64,000 nt of DNA, taken from Atrichornis clamosus. Its lineage: Eukaryota; Chordata; Aves; Passeriformes; Menuridae. The translations under genes and the position numbers were made by a program. The stretch covers positions 1-64,000 of the forward strand of contig WBMZ01000217.1 in NCBI GenBank assembly GCA_013400975.1. Direction: 5' to 3'. Below are positions 1 to 12,500 of the stretch, piece by piece. The notes under the pieces were generated by a model, which was given only the letters and a program-made list of their open reading frames with translations, was not told the origin of the DNA and made no database searches. Position 1 is the stretch's first letter, and every line of letters begins with the position of its first letter.

Positions 1-1120
1 CGCCCCGCCGGGCTCCGCGCCTCGCCGTCGCCCATGGCCTCGGCGGGCTTCCCTGCGCACCCCCGGAAGGATGGGCACCCGCCCCGGGGCTTTTTCCCAG
101 CCGGGCAGGGTCCGGGAGCGACCCCGGCGGTCAGTGCCCGCTGGCCGGGGTCGCTCCCCGCCGCAGCAGCGCCGGCATTTCCTGCGGAGCGCCGCGCTCG
201 CCCCCTGCTCGCCTCCTCCCCGAGAGCCCAGCGCCGCGCATGAGGGGCTGGGGACGGCCTCGCCTGTCCGCGACCACCTCGGGCTTGGGGGGGAGGGGCG
301 GTAAATTAAAATTTCTCTTTAAGAGTGCAGCAGTGGGAGAGACGCGGAGAAACCCTAAGCGGTGTAAGAAAATGTGGAAGGGGGTCGGGCGGGGGGAGAG
401 GCAGCTGTACCACCTCAGAAGTGCTGCTGAATTTCTAGGCCATCCTTTGCCTCCCAGGCGCTCCCGGCGGAGGCAGAGAGTGGGAGGCGGGGGCGGAACA
501 GCGCTGCCCGCCGGAGGGTCCGTGCCCGGCCCGCGGGGGTCCCGGCCGTACCCCGCGGGCAAGGGGAAGGAGTCTCCCGGTCGTTGCGGACCGTGGGCAA
601 TTGGAAATGACAGGGAAAAAAAATAACAGTATATAGCCCAGGACGGAAAAGCGGCAAATAAAACGCCAGAATAAAATAAAAGGCCAGGAACCGCGGTAGA
701 AGTTGCGAAGTCCTGCCGGGAGGGCGAGAGAGAGATCCGCGGGAGAAACTTGAACGTAGCCTGCTTGGGAAGAGCAAAAGAGGAAGAGAGAGAAGGAGAG
801 GATTTCCCTACTGAAAGCTGCTGGGATAGTCCTTGAGTTTTCCACGGGAAAAGCGCTCCTCCCAGCTGGGAAAGGAGGCTACCCAAAGCGCAGAAGGGAA
901 CCTGCACAGAGCGGCAGCCAAAGCCGAGCAGCGGAGCGGGGTCGTGGAGGCGATAACGAAGCAGGAGGCGGGGGGGAACTGGGGGCTTTGCCGCTTCCAA
1001 AGCGGCTGGATCGACTCCCGGGGCTGTCCCGCTCTCCCCCGGAGAACCCGGAGGTGCCGCTCGGGCGGAGGAGCTCCCTGGCACCAGGCGCTCGCGGCCA
1101 GGGCATAAATCCGCCTGTCA
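1..1120. promoter_or_regulatory. CpG island, probable promoter / 5' end of a gene (cut by window edge)
   Basis: Seen: very high G+C with CpG dinucleotides at close to expected frequency from base 1 to about 1120, falling quickly to AT-rich sequence after about 1150. GC-box (Sp1-type) cores GGGGCGG lie at 295-301 and 490-496. TATA-like stretches occur near 628-635 (GTATATAG) and 1104-1111 (GGCATAAA), but neither is clearly a core promoter. Known: in birds, islands of this density nearly always mark promoters and first exons, often of broadly expressed or developmental genes. Inference: a transcription start lies in or just left of the window, but neither its direction nor its gene can be read from the sequence. 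A reading frame of 317 codons on the minus strand (131-1084) and shorter plus-strand frames exist here, but their composition is what GC-rich, stop-poor DNA produces and I recognise no domain. Confidence 0.8.
281..298 (+). other. G-quadruplex-type motif inside the CpG island
   Basis: The plus strand has GGG, a three-base loop, then a run of seven G, an A and four G. This satisfies the usual four-tract rule (G3 or more, loops of 1 to 7). It sits immediately before a GC box and an abrupt switch to A/T-rich sequence at 302-320. Known: such motifs are frequent near vertebrate transcription starts. Whether it folds cannot be told from sequence. Confidence 0.5.
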
Positions 1121-4100
1121 GGGAGGATGCAATTACGAGGCCGTAAAAGAGTCAGAAAGATGGATGTTTGTGAATGGTTATTACTGGTTGTGTTGTTGTC
1201 TTAATAGGAAGCCCGAACTGGAATCCCGAAGCCAGCGGGCTACGGTCCTCTGAAGGGTTACGAATTTCTAGGCTGTGGCTCGATCCAAAAGCCGCTGTTT
1301 CCTTCCTCAAAACCTGCCCCACTCTCATGCCGGAGGGCTCCACAGCGTGCTGAGGGCAGACTCTGGCCCAGACCCCTGGGCTGCCAAAATCTGGGCTTCA
1401 CACGGGTGAATCAGGTGCAGATTAAAAGTCTGTGCAAAGCCCCAGGTCCCACGGAAGAGCGTGGAGTAATGTATTTTGCACTTAATACAAACCACAGAAA
1501 AATACAATCACCAGCTGTGAAGTTACAGAGCATTAAGAGCCAGGAAACGAACAGAGTAGAAAACAGAATTTCCCAGCCCTCTTCCCCCTCGCACATCTAC
1601 AAATCACTAATTTGAGACGGATTTATAGCCCTTACATATTTACTGGTGTCTCTATCTGGATATCATGCCTATCATCCAGGATCTGAGTATCTGAAATGGT
1701 AGCATTAGTGAAGCATACTTGGGATTTTTATTAGAAATTGCTCGTAAAAGCTGAGTCTGTTTTTAAATAATAGTTTTCCAGGCTAACTATTATGGAATAT
1801 GGATTTATTAGTCATTTTTATGTTTGAAGCTTGGTTTGAAAACAACCTAGATATTGTTAGCAAAGTTTGGCTCTGAGGAATGGAAAGCCTCTGGGTTTTT
1901 TTAAAGGTTAAGGGACCAGATTAAGAACAGCTGGAAAGGTTTAGAGTTTATTCTGGTGAGACAGCAATCAGCAGGTTGCCATACACACCTAGAAAAACAT
2001 AGCTGGGTTCCATCTACCCTCAGCATCAACCTCCCAGAGACAGAATCAGGGCCCAGATAGTAAAAATTGCATGACTCCTTTGCAGCTTTTTATTTAAAAA
2101 TGCATCTCTTGGGTATTCCTAAGTCTAGGTGCATTAAACCAGAATGCAAATAAGTGGGCATTGCAATAGTGGATAACCACACATGCAGAAGTTGCAATTC
2201 AGAGGGATCAGACCTTTGACCTAATGCCCCCTAGCAAGAAGCATTTGCTTATATCTTAATTTATCTCCACTTTGTTACTTTACAATTACACCTCCTGATA
2301 ACAGAAATGTTGACACTTTAAATAATGAAAATAAAAAGTAGAACTAAATGAATAAGCACTCCCTACTTTTACTTTTTTGCTGCCACCCTCTTTAGATGCA
2401 TAATACATAGATCAAAGCAGATAACACTATTCTTTTAATTCCTTAAGCTAAAATATAAATTATTCACCTTAGATTCAAAGCAGCAGCATTTTTTTGGTTG
2501 GACAGCTTCTAGCTTAGCATAAAGAAGTGTGTATCCTTTGTAGCAGCTGTTATAATATGGTTTGAGCCTGAACTCAAGGGCTTTATTTCCCAAGAGTGTT
2601 TCAAACCCGTTAAATGATTGAAATATATTTCTAAGCTCTGCCTGCCTGGACCTCTGAGGCTACCATGAGCTGGCAAAGTAGGGTTTAAAGGTTCTAGGCT
2701 TCACCAAGGCTCAAGGCTTAAGCTGAACTTGCCTGAAACTGGCAACCCTGAGACAGAGACAGCATTTTCCCAGCCTTCCATGAAATGGACCAGACCTCCC
2801 CAAGCCAGCTGCTACTTTCTGCATAGAAGTTGACACAAAAAAGTGAAATCAAGATTCTTTTTTTCCCTGGTGTATCGATTCTCACATCAAGGAGCTTTTA
2901 CGTAAGGATGAAAGTCAAGGCTCTCGCAAAGGCAAGGCACAGATTTTTCTGTGTTCTGTGGTTATGTATCGATCACTACATGGGAAGATGATCTTTGCTG
3001 TGCTCTCTACCACGTGGGATTTGAGAAAAGTACTTCCTCTGTTTCTGAATGAAGCAACGAATCGTGTCTTATTCATCTGCTGATTGTCTAAGGGTGTTTA
3101 AGCACTTAACTTGTGAAGATCAGACAGCAGTAATTTTATTATAGCATCTACAAAGTCAATGCCAGGTAGGTGGTGAGCCAAACAGAATACGAGTTTCACA
3201 GAAAATGAGAAATAATGACCATTTAGGAGATTTCCCATGCAGAGACACACATAAAGAAGGGGGACGATGGGAGGGTATTGATGTTATTTCATTCTTCAGG
3301 ATGTGATTCCAGCAAATTGTGCTGTCTACAGCTGGTAGGTACCTCTTAAAGAGTGTGTTGAGTAGTTATATATAGTTACAGTCCCCTAAAAGTGCTGTCT
3401 TTCCTCTCTAGAGAAGAGACATTCTGGGAAGGCAGACTCTACCCTCTCAAAGAGTGAACAGCTCAAGGCTTCACTGAAGTTCTGGTGGTGCATCTTGTTG
3501 GCACTTGCAGAATCAGCCTCCTTTGCACAAACAGAGGTCTATAACAACCCAAAGGAAATAGGAACCATTACATACCATGAGATCATTGTATACATTTGCT
3601 AGAGCAGTATCAGTCACTCACCAAAGAAACTGCAGGAGTTCATTCTGCAGTGAGAACCTAGAAATGCTCTTCTGTTTTCCATTTGGAGAGCAGCTTTCCA
3701 CAGTGATGGCAGAGACTTCTTGGAGAGTTCAAAGGAGACAAACACAGGAAGTTTCACGGTTACCATCACAGAAAGCTCTGTAAGAAATTTAAGGTAAACA
3801 TCCAATTAGAAAAAAAAAAAAATTTCAATTTGACTGAAAAAAAAAGCAGTGTGCTCTGGACAACAAAAAGCAGGAGAAAGACAATGAAGAAAAGGAGATG
3901 TAAGGAAGTTTTAGATACCTGGCCGTTTCCCAAAACATAACCATCTGTCTCAGAATCACTTGATCCTTAGTAATTAGTGGAGAAGATGAAGTGAATTTTA
4001 TTCATTAGTGTGTCTTGCAGATTGTACTTTTACCTAATCCACTCAAGAGACTTTCCATGAAGCATCCATGAAGAACACGTGGTCCTCCATCCAAAAGGGG

Positions 4101-5213
4101 CAACAATGGTTTCCCTGACCACTAAGGAACTTCTCTCACCTTCTTATCACTTTGCATTTTCTGTATGAATTTTTTATAACATCACTGAATATTAATTGAC
4201 TGAATAAAGTTACAATTGCCTAATTTGTGAAATGCACCGGTGATTAAAACCTGTGGTGGTAATGTTCTGGATTTTATTGATACTTTTCTCTGTTGGGATC
4301 TCAAATTATTTTACAAACATTGTAAGCCATCAGAATCCTCAGAAGTTTAGGTGATGACCAGCAGGTTGCATGACAGATTTATACATGAATGTTCACTGGA
4401 GCACCTAAAAATATGATTATTTGTAAATCTGAGCATTTTTTCTGGCTTTGGTGGCATTTCACAAAGACTATCATGTGAAACTCGATTGAAAGTTTTGAAA
4501 ATCATAATCTTTTTGAGTAACTCAGCAAGCACCCAGGTTAGTACCTAGTAAAACATTTTACTCTGTCAGTTGTCTTGCTGATTCAATGATTTTGGTAGTG
4601 AATGCAGCATTGGAACATATTTACCATATGAATTAGATTTTTTTTTATACCAGTTTCAGGAAAGGAATAGTAAATAAAGTTATTTTGAGGGTGAGTGCAG
4701 GGATACTCACAGCTCCCACACGGCATCTGTTTCATTTAATTCACATTCTCGTAAGGGGATAACTGAGGTATGTGATGAACAAAAATCCTATATTGAGGAG
4801 AATATACATTTGATGACAGATCCAATTTATAAATTTATGAAAATTTCCATTGCCTTCCATTGTGGTGTTCATAGAAAGAATTACAATTACTCTATTAAGA
4901 AAACAATTACAACCCTCATGCACTGTAAAGAGTGGGCTGTGATTCAGTTTTTGTCCAAGTACAGAAGTGAGCTTTTCAGTCTCTCTCAGTCTATTATACT
5001 TCCAATAGAGGCATTTGAGAAAGTACAAAGTTTGTATTTCAAAATAAGGATTATTCAGAAATGAATGGATTGCTTTTAACTTGCTAGAATGGTCACGCTA
5101 CAATGAAAGAGTAAAATTCTGATTCTGGGAAAGAAAGAGTGTGACTGGAGCCTTTTATAAGTTATCTTTTGTAGCTTTTGTGTATTATTTTTCTGTCTAT
5201 GTATCTTTTGTCA
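1121..5213. other. Non-coding single-copy DNA, island shore then AT-rich
   Basis: Bases 1121 to about 1400 still hold scattered CpG (island shore); from about 1600 the sequence is typical AT-rich vertebrate non-coding DNA. Reading frames are all under 100 codons and match no family I know. An A run lies near 3810-3822. No clear exon with flanking splice sites, RNA gene or repeat was recognised. It is either intron or intergenic. Confidence 0.65.
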
Positions 5214-5512
5214 ACAGAATCATGGAATCAGAGAATGGTTTGGTTTGGAAGGGACCTTAAAGATCATCTCATTCCAACCCCCTGCCATGGGCAGGGACAC
5301 CTTCGCCTATCCCAGGGTGCTCAGAGCCCCATCCAGCCTGGCCTTGGACACTGCCAGGGATGGGGCAGCCACAGCTTCTCTGGGAAACCTGGGCCAGGGC
5401 CTCACCACCCTCACAGGGAGGAATTCCTTCCCAATATCCAATCCAACCCTCCTCTCTGTCAGTTTGAAGCCGTTCCCCCTTGTCCTGTTAGCCCACCCTC
5501 TTGTAAAACATT
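5214..5512 (-). mobile_element. CR1 LINE, 5'-truncated 3' end
   Basis: Read on the minus strand this is the 3' end of an avian CR1 retrotransposon. The terminal ATTCTATG-like repeat is at 5214-5236, and the diagnostic block containing GGTTTGGAAGGGACCTTAAA is at 5247-5270. The following CCCCTGCCATGGGCAGGGACACC segment and the conserved stretch ending near CCCCTTGTCCTGT are present to about 5512. Only about 300 bp remain, with no reverse transcriptase; 5' truncation is normal for CR1. It looks relatively well preserved, so it is younger than the other copies in the window. The reading frames at 5178-5552 lie in this repeat and are not genes. Confidence 0.95.
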
Positions 5513-8500
5513 TCTGTGTGAAATAGAGCTCTCAGGCTTCCCAGTGAAGTGAAGCTGTGGGAATAGAGCCTGGCCCAGGGTGCTGCTTACAAGGTTGGGG
5601 TAATGTATTCAGGAATGTCTTCCTTACCTTAAATTCAAACTTACACCTAGTTTTAACTTCAGGGTGATTAAAGGATGTACATAACTGGCAAATAATTTCA
5701 ACAGCTATTAAAAATACAATATTTGACATATTTTGTATTTGATGATGCCCATGAAGGGAATTTCTTTTTTAAAGAGTGAAACCATTTTATTACAACTTAG
5801 AGTTCATGTTATGTACAGGTTTTTACTGTAATATTGAACTCTACTTTTTTTAAAAGGTGCCAATTGGAATTCATAATGCTAGAATGGTTGTCCCAGAAAT
5901 TCAGTTTGCTAGTTTTTGCTAACATCAGATAATTATGCCATAAATTTGTCTCTCTCATCTATGCAGGTTCAGTAAAAAATAACTGAAATAAATGCTGTAT
6001 GCTATAATTTTGAAGCTACCTGATGTACTGGTTTTGAAAGCAAATGTTCAACTCCTTTCAAAAGTAATGATTACAAGTACATGTAAACTGTTCACTCAAC
6101 AGATTTGAGTGGGTGCATAAATGTTTGTAGGATTGGGCCCTGCTTGCCATAGGCTTTCGTTTGACTGGAGTATCCAGCTCCTTGATCCCTAAAAACTGAA
6201 TACTCTCATGGTCTTTTTTTCATCTGATGGTTTTGTTCGTTTTTTTTGGTTTGGGTTTTTTTTTCCTGATGCTTAAAAATACTCTGCACAAGGTACAAGG
6301 AAGCCACAACTCCTCAAACAGGAATTTCAATGCTGATGCTCATCTTGCCTCTTTAACATAACCTGTTTTGTTACAGTTCTGGGAGATGATGCTGAAAGAT
6401 CGAGATATTTACTAACACAAACACTGTCTTTGGTGCCAGTTCCATTTTATCTTGTGTTCCAGAGCTCACAGTACCAAAATATGTTGGCAAACAACTCTTA
6501 TTTTTAAATAGTTCTCTGAGTACAGTAGGTTTTATGCTTTCTAGTGTTGTGATTTATATGTATGTGTGCAGCTCTTTTTCCTGGGAAATGGGACAGATAT
6601 TTTCAAAGCATCCTTTCCTAGTAAGACCAGCAAAATGAGTTTCTGCTTAAATAGCTGAGAAGCAGAAATGTAGGCTGAAAGTAAGTTTTAACTAGTTCAT
6701 TCCAAGCAAAATGACCAAATCTCTCAGAGTAAAGGGATGCTAAGGATGAATACTTGTTCTGCTGATTAGCCAGAAAAGTAATTCATTTCATTGAAAAAAA
6801 TCTCACTTGATATGTAATGCATACATTAATAAGTTATTAATGACAGTCTCCCTCTGAGCCATGTTAGAAAGTTCCTTTTAAAGTGGAAAAAAAAGTAATG
6901 CAAAGTCTTAAAATAACATGCAAGAAGCACAAGTTCTTGAATTGACGGGGAATCAAATTACTGCAGTTAGGTAAGTATCTAAAGATCCAAATAAGAACTT
7001 AGTGGGATTTTCAAAGACATTGTTCACCTTTATGTGCCTCATCCAAAAATTCTTCAGCTACCCCTGCGTTCCTCTGCTTCCAGTGTTAAACCAGGTGCTA
7101 ATGCTTCACTTCTGGACTTGCCTAGGAGCCTTGCAGTGTCAGCAGAGCTGAATTTGAACTCTCCATGTCTAATTCACCCCTGGCAGGATTCTCCAGCGTA
7201 GTTCCTCCACCTGTGTCTCCTGAGAAACTCTATCCCAGACGCATGTGGTGAGCACATGGAGTGGCTTCCCAAAATTGCCAGTCACAAAATATGGAGCGCT
7301 GAGTAGCAAAATTCCTCTCGTTGTTCAACAGTGCTTTAAATTCCTGTCTATGGAATATTTTGTTAATCTTGCAAACCTTGATGATGAATCTGTTTCACTC
7401 TGTATAAATAAATAAGAAATATCTGTGGTAAAAAGGGAGAAGCAAAGGGTATGACACCACAGTCCTGTGGTAGGAATGTTCCCTGAGGGGCAGAGACACC
7501 TGGATCCCAGCCGCTGTTCCAGAGGCTGGTTTATATAAGATTTATAATGTAAATGTGGAAAATAAGGTTTAAAAAAAATATTTAAAACACTGGAGGAGAG
7601 ACAGGTGTCTCCTTCATGAATGTCCCTACTCTTTATGGTTGCCAGATTCCATACTTATATGAGCTGTATACCCAAACCCTCACGTGGCTAGAAGTCACAA
7701 TATCCATTCATGCCCCACGTGCTTGGGAAGAAGAAGCTCCTGGCAGGAATTGATTGTGGCTCTTCAGGAATTCCACCAGCCCATTCCTGGGTCGGACAGC
7801 ATTAGCCATGGAGCTGAGTCCTAAATCAATGTTATATCCCCTTCAATAGCCGGCACTGCCACGCTCCACCCCACAAAAGAGAAATTCCCTCGTGTTTTAG
7901 CTCCCTCTTGGGGATTTGGTCCCAAGTGACTGAGAAACAAGTATATAAAAAATATCTGTAAAATAATTCTGGCCTTGGACATTAAATCTCACTGAAAGCT
8001 AAATCTTGTAATGATAGACTCATGAGCCTTTACAGGCTCCTTTTGAGATATTATCCTAGATCCTGAAATCTCGACATTTTTAATCAGTTCCTTTTAAGCA
8101 CAAAGAGGATATAACTAAATCTATCATCTAAAAACATCCATTTTCATATCAGTTGTATAAATACCATCTCCCCTAGCACCAGCAAAAGGAGCAAGTGACA
8201 TTATCCATTTCCAAGGCTGTGTAATCCCGTGTAGTGTGAGAACATTTACAGAGATCAGGCAGTGAACGTGTACAGATATTAACGCTGCAAGGTCTCACAC
8301 CTGTCACGAGATGGTTTTCCTGGGTGAATGGAAATCTCACACGCGTCCTAAAGTGCCTTACAGACACGGCACAGGTGGGTTTAACCCCAGCAAAACCAAG
8401 GGAACTGCATATTCCCATCTCAAATCTGAACCGATTCACGGCCATTCACACTGGTACAAGAACACAAGAATTTTTAACAGCACCTTTGTCAAGCTCAATG

Positions 8501-9104
8501 AAATTAATTTCCTAGTCACACCAACTCCTCCAGTTTGTTTCCAGGTCTGATACAAGAACCATATGGAGAGGGGCACGGAAAGATAAGTAGGTGGTGCATG
8601 CCATTACTCACCATCTGTCCAGGCAAGCCGTGCTGAGCCAAACGAGGAGCAGGTCATGGCTCACACGACAGTCACAGGTCAGAGCCTGTCTGAGAGCCAG
8701 TGTGGGCTACAACAGCCAGGGAACACGCGGGGAGGTTTCCTTGGAGCTACCATACAAGATGAGGACAAGACTGGCAAGGGAGGACCAGCAGGTAAAGACA
8801 AATTCCTGAGAAGTGAAAGCCTGTGTTGAGAGAAGGGGTAAAAATTGACTGAGCAATGTAGGAGTGGATGGTAAAGGGAGAAGTGACACAGCAGCTCAAG
8901 ATGCTGACGTGAAGATTTTTATTGCAATAGAAAGCCCCTCATTTATTAAGAGCTGGAGATTTTGCCCAAGGTTTCCTAGCCTCATAATGTAATATTATTC
9001 CAACTGGTATTGCTTTCTCAGCAAAAATTATCAAAATATAAATGCGTGTTAAATCCTATGGCATGTGTTTGGCTAAGATTTATAGATGAACTTATCCACT
9101 GTAG
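5513..9104. other. Non-coding single-copy DNA
   Basis: AT-rich sequence without a recognisable exon. A T/G-rich low-complexity stretch lies at 6211-6266 and a small perfect hairpin at 6824-6842. CpG density rises modestly at about 8260-8450 and 8620-8740 (including ACGCGT and ACGCGG), which may belong to a weakly methylated regulatory stretch extending towards the islet at 9.1 kb. Reading frames here are 90 codons or fewer with no recognised domain. Confidence 0.6.
6211..6266 (+). repeat. T/G-rich low-complexity tract
   Basis: Runs of T separated by GG and GGG, the complement of the A/C-rich tracts at 14.3 to 14.9 kb. It may be a decayed poly-A tail of an old minus-strand retroposed copy, but no body is recognisable. 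Confidence 0.6.
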
Positions 9105-9580
9105 AGCTGTGTTCTCAGAGAACCTGCCCTGCACTTCCCTGCACCTGCAGAGAGCTGGGACCGGGAGGATAATTACGAGCATTCAGGGCCTGCGCCAGAT
9201 GTTCCAGGAATGGAGAAATTTCATCTTTGGCTGGCTGGCCTCGGGAGGCAGGAAAACAGCAAAGGGAAGTGCCTGTGTTTGAGCTGGCACGTGCCACGCA
9301 AACCTTTGCCTGTTTGGTGCCAGGCTCCCACTGTGCCCCTTGCCTGGGGTTGTTGCCACAGAGCGGGCCAGCGCGGAGCCAAACACGGAATGTCCCGGGA
9401 AGGCTGAAGTGTTAAGGGAAGTCTGGCTGCGAAACGCAAATGAAGGCAGCACGAGGCTTCTAGGGCCTGCACTACCAACTCGACACATTCCGCGGTGCAG
9501 GGCATGGCTTCGGAAAGGTTGGGTGTCACTTCTGGCCTCGGATCACGCAGGCTTTTGCGGTTGAGGTTTTTACCGGAAGA
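9105..9580. promoter_or_regulatory. CpG-enriched islet, candidate enhancer, alternative promoter or exon
   Basis: Seen: about 420 bp (9150-9570) with roughly twenty or more CpG sites and clearly higher G+C than the AT-rich flanks. It contains a perfect 12-bp palindrome with a CACGTG E-box core at 9285-9296, several TGGC/GCCA half sites and a CCCGGGAA element. Overlapping reading frames of 60 to 102 codons occur on both strands, as expected where stops are rare, and none resembles a known protein. Inference: retained CpGs imply this block is often unmethylated in the germ line, as at promoters or active enhancers. An unannotated exon is possible. No repeat family was recognised. Confidence 0.4.
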
Positions 9581-12500
9581 AGGATGTAAGAAAATATTCA
9601 GCAGGTATGTTTATGTTTTGTGTCTTTGTGTTTTGTTGCCAAGATGATTAATATTTTTCTTTTTAAACAAAAGGAAAATAAAAGAAATAAAAGTTAGCCC
9701 TTACCTCTTAAATGAGCAGCTTTGGCCTTATGTTTTTCCCAGTACTGGAAACATCCTTTTTCACTTCCTCTCAGCATGTTAAGCACTGCCAGTAAAGCAC
9801 CCTTGCTTACAATTTAGAGCAAGAATTTTCACCTCAAGCCAGCAGCCCTGATTCTTAAAATTATATACTATAGACTGAGGAGCAGAATAAATTCTAAACC
9901 ATACATTTCAAACACTTTCATTCAGTTCCTTCTATTAATTTTTCTTTTCAGAAGAGAAACGTGGATACACAGTCAGTTTAATAACAATAAATTAATCTTT
10001 GTCAGCCACTTCCAACTTCTTTTTCATTAATTCATGCAAGACTGTCAACATGTCAGTGGACTGCAGTGCTTGATTCCAGAGAGGTCTGAAGGAGGGAGGA
10101 AAGCATTGTGGCAGATGTATTATTGAGAACGGGAATATTTCCACTGTCTTTCAGAGAGAGGCATTTTAACATTTAAATAATGAATCCTCAGACTGACTGA
10201 AAATGCCTAGATGACGCAGCAGTGGCAGGCACAGAGGCTGTTAACGTCTGGTTGGTGTGTGTCGTGTCAGAGTTCACTCTTTTTCACTCTGATGTGAAAG
10301 GCGAGGGCTTCTTTTCTTTCTATTCTCAGCTGATCACCAAGCAACTGTTGTGAAAGTTCTGTGACACGTAACCATCAAGCTTTCGGGTGGAGAAAGACTC
10401 TTCTATCCCATTTGAGCAAGCTCTTGAGTTTGGGCTGTAGGACGTCTGACAATGAAGCACATCCCTGTCCATAAATCCCTTCACTTCTCAGGCATTTCCC
10501 CCGCTCCACACATTTGAAGGGAGGCTCTGTGGATGGCCCTACAAGCTGATGTCTTTACCAGATCCCTCTTCTCCTCAAGGAGGAGGTTGATGAACCACTT
10601 TGCAGAACCTGAGCCATTTACATCTGACGGCAGCTGCTCTTGTCCACATCTGAACTGCAGATCCTCCAGCAAGGCTGCCATGCCCAGAAGGGCGGCTGCA
10701 GGCACAGAAAGATGTTGATGAGAGAGACAATCCCTTAAACACCTGGCTTTCATTATGTACTGGCTTATTTCAACCAAATTAAGAAAGGGGTAATACAGCA
10801 GTATTGTTGTTAGTAATTGTGGTGGGCTAGGATTTTTTTGAGAGGTGCTTGTTGTTCTTTGTTGTTGTTTTCTTCAATGAAAGAAGACCCAAATCAAAAG
10901 TTTCAGGAAGGTGGAAAAGACCAATGAAGACCATTTTGTTGCTTCAGGATTACTGTGCAAAAAGCCTTGACTGTTTAAGAGAAAGCTCCTGTGAAATAAG
11001 GGAACAACAAACATGCACCACGGATTGAAGTCCTTTCCCTCAGGATCAGGCTTCATTAATTAGCACTGCATAAACAACCATTTTTGAAACAAATTTAGGG
11101 GATGGCCTAGCCTTACTTAAAAATCTGAAAATTACTTAGGTATCTTTTCTGAAGCTTGCTTTATTTTAAGTTCATTACCTCTATAGAAGTCCTTGATAAG
11201 ACAGATAAGTGCCCCTGCTTGGTTTGATCTTTGTTTCTGCTGCCCACCCTGGGCAGCTGCACGTGGGCAGTTTTACCTCGCTGGCAGCCGCTTCTCAAGG
11301 GCTCAGGATTGAGGTGATTCTCCACTCCTGAACAAACACGTGAACAATCCATTAGCTGTAAAATGTCCCACCTCCTACCTGGTGCCCGTTCGTGCAGCAG
11401 ATTAGCTGTTCTCAGATGGTGACAGAACACGGGAGTCGGGGTGTTCCTGTGACACCTGGGGGGGCAGAAGTGACAGCCACAGCAGGCAGGCAGGCAGCAA
11501 TCCCAGTGTCATCCCGGCCAGCAGGAGGGATGCTTCCATCCAGGGCACTGCAGGATCTTCTCCTGCAGCCTGCAGATCTCATTGTGTAACTAAACCAAAT
11601 GCAAAACGACAGCCCCAAATTTAGGATTTAGTCTGTTGCATTATTTAAAAATTCCTATTAATTTTGGAAGCTTCCAAATGTGCTCAGTGCTGTGTGGAAA
11701 GTACCCAGAATCAAGTGAACCTGAGCTAGACCTGCCAAGTTTCACAAAATGTTTGATTTTGTTTGATTCTTCAACAACATTTTAAAAATCCTCTTCTAAT
11801 TGGAAATATCTCATTCGAAGAAAGGGAGTAAAAGGGTTTTTTCCTCTTGGTAATTCTTTTCACATTCTGCCTCATTTTTCTAGGTTTCAGAACAACATGA
11901 GCAGGGGCTCCACCCACATTTCAGTCCATTGCAGGCTAAATGAACCTTCATTCCCAACTGAGTTTTTGACTCAAACTATCCCCACTCACCCTACAGCTTC
12001 AGAGTATTTTAGCAATACAACATCACCACAATAATTACAGAAGGATTTATTACTTTAAATGGGGTCTTGTGTAGGAGGAAAGCAACATTTTCAGTTATAT
12101 TGCTAATAATAATTGCACTCCAATATTCTACAGGTACAAAAGAGAGGAGTGAGGCTTGGGGCTTCAGCCCTTCCTGTCTGTGAACTGGATCTAAACCTTA
12201 AGCCAAACAAAACTGTGAATTGTGAGACGGTGTTGATTTCATTCTGTACTCAGCAGCTCGCTCTGAAATATAGTCATAAATTGCCCAAGTCTATCAGAGA
12301 TATCTTAAGACAAACCCTTAAATCAATCTGGGCCATTTCAAATTCATAACGAAATATTAATCCAAACAAGTTTCATAGACAGCAGATACTGATCTAAACA
12401 CAACTGATTAAAAAAAAAAAAGAAGAGGCATTTCAGTGTCAAAAATGAAGTTACCTGCAAAGCTTGAAACATGCTGCAGTGATGGATCAGGAAGTTCTTA

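Noticed and set aside
131..1084. 317-codon open frame on the minus strand across the CpG island
   Set aside because: It is Pro/Arg/Ser/Leu-rich without any domain, overlaps frames on the other strand, and lies in GC-rich DNA where stop codons are rare.
5178..5552. 124-codon and 93-codon plus-strand frames
   Set aside because: They lie on the antisense of a CR1 3' end, which lacks coding capacity.
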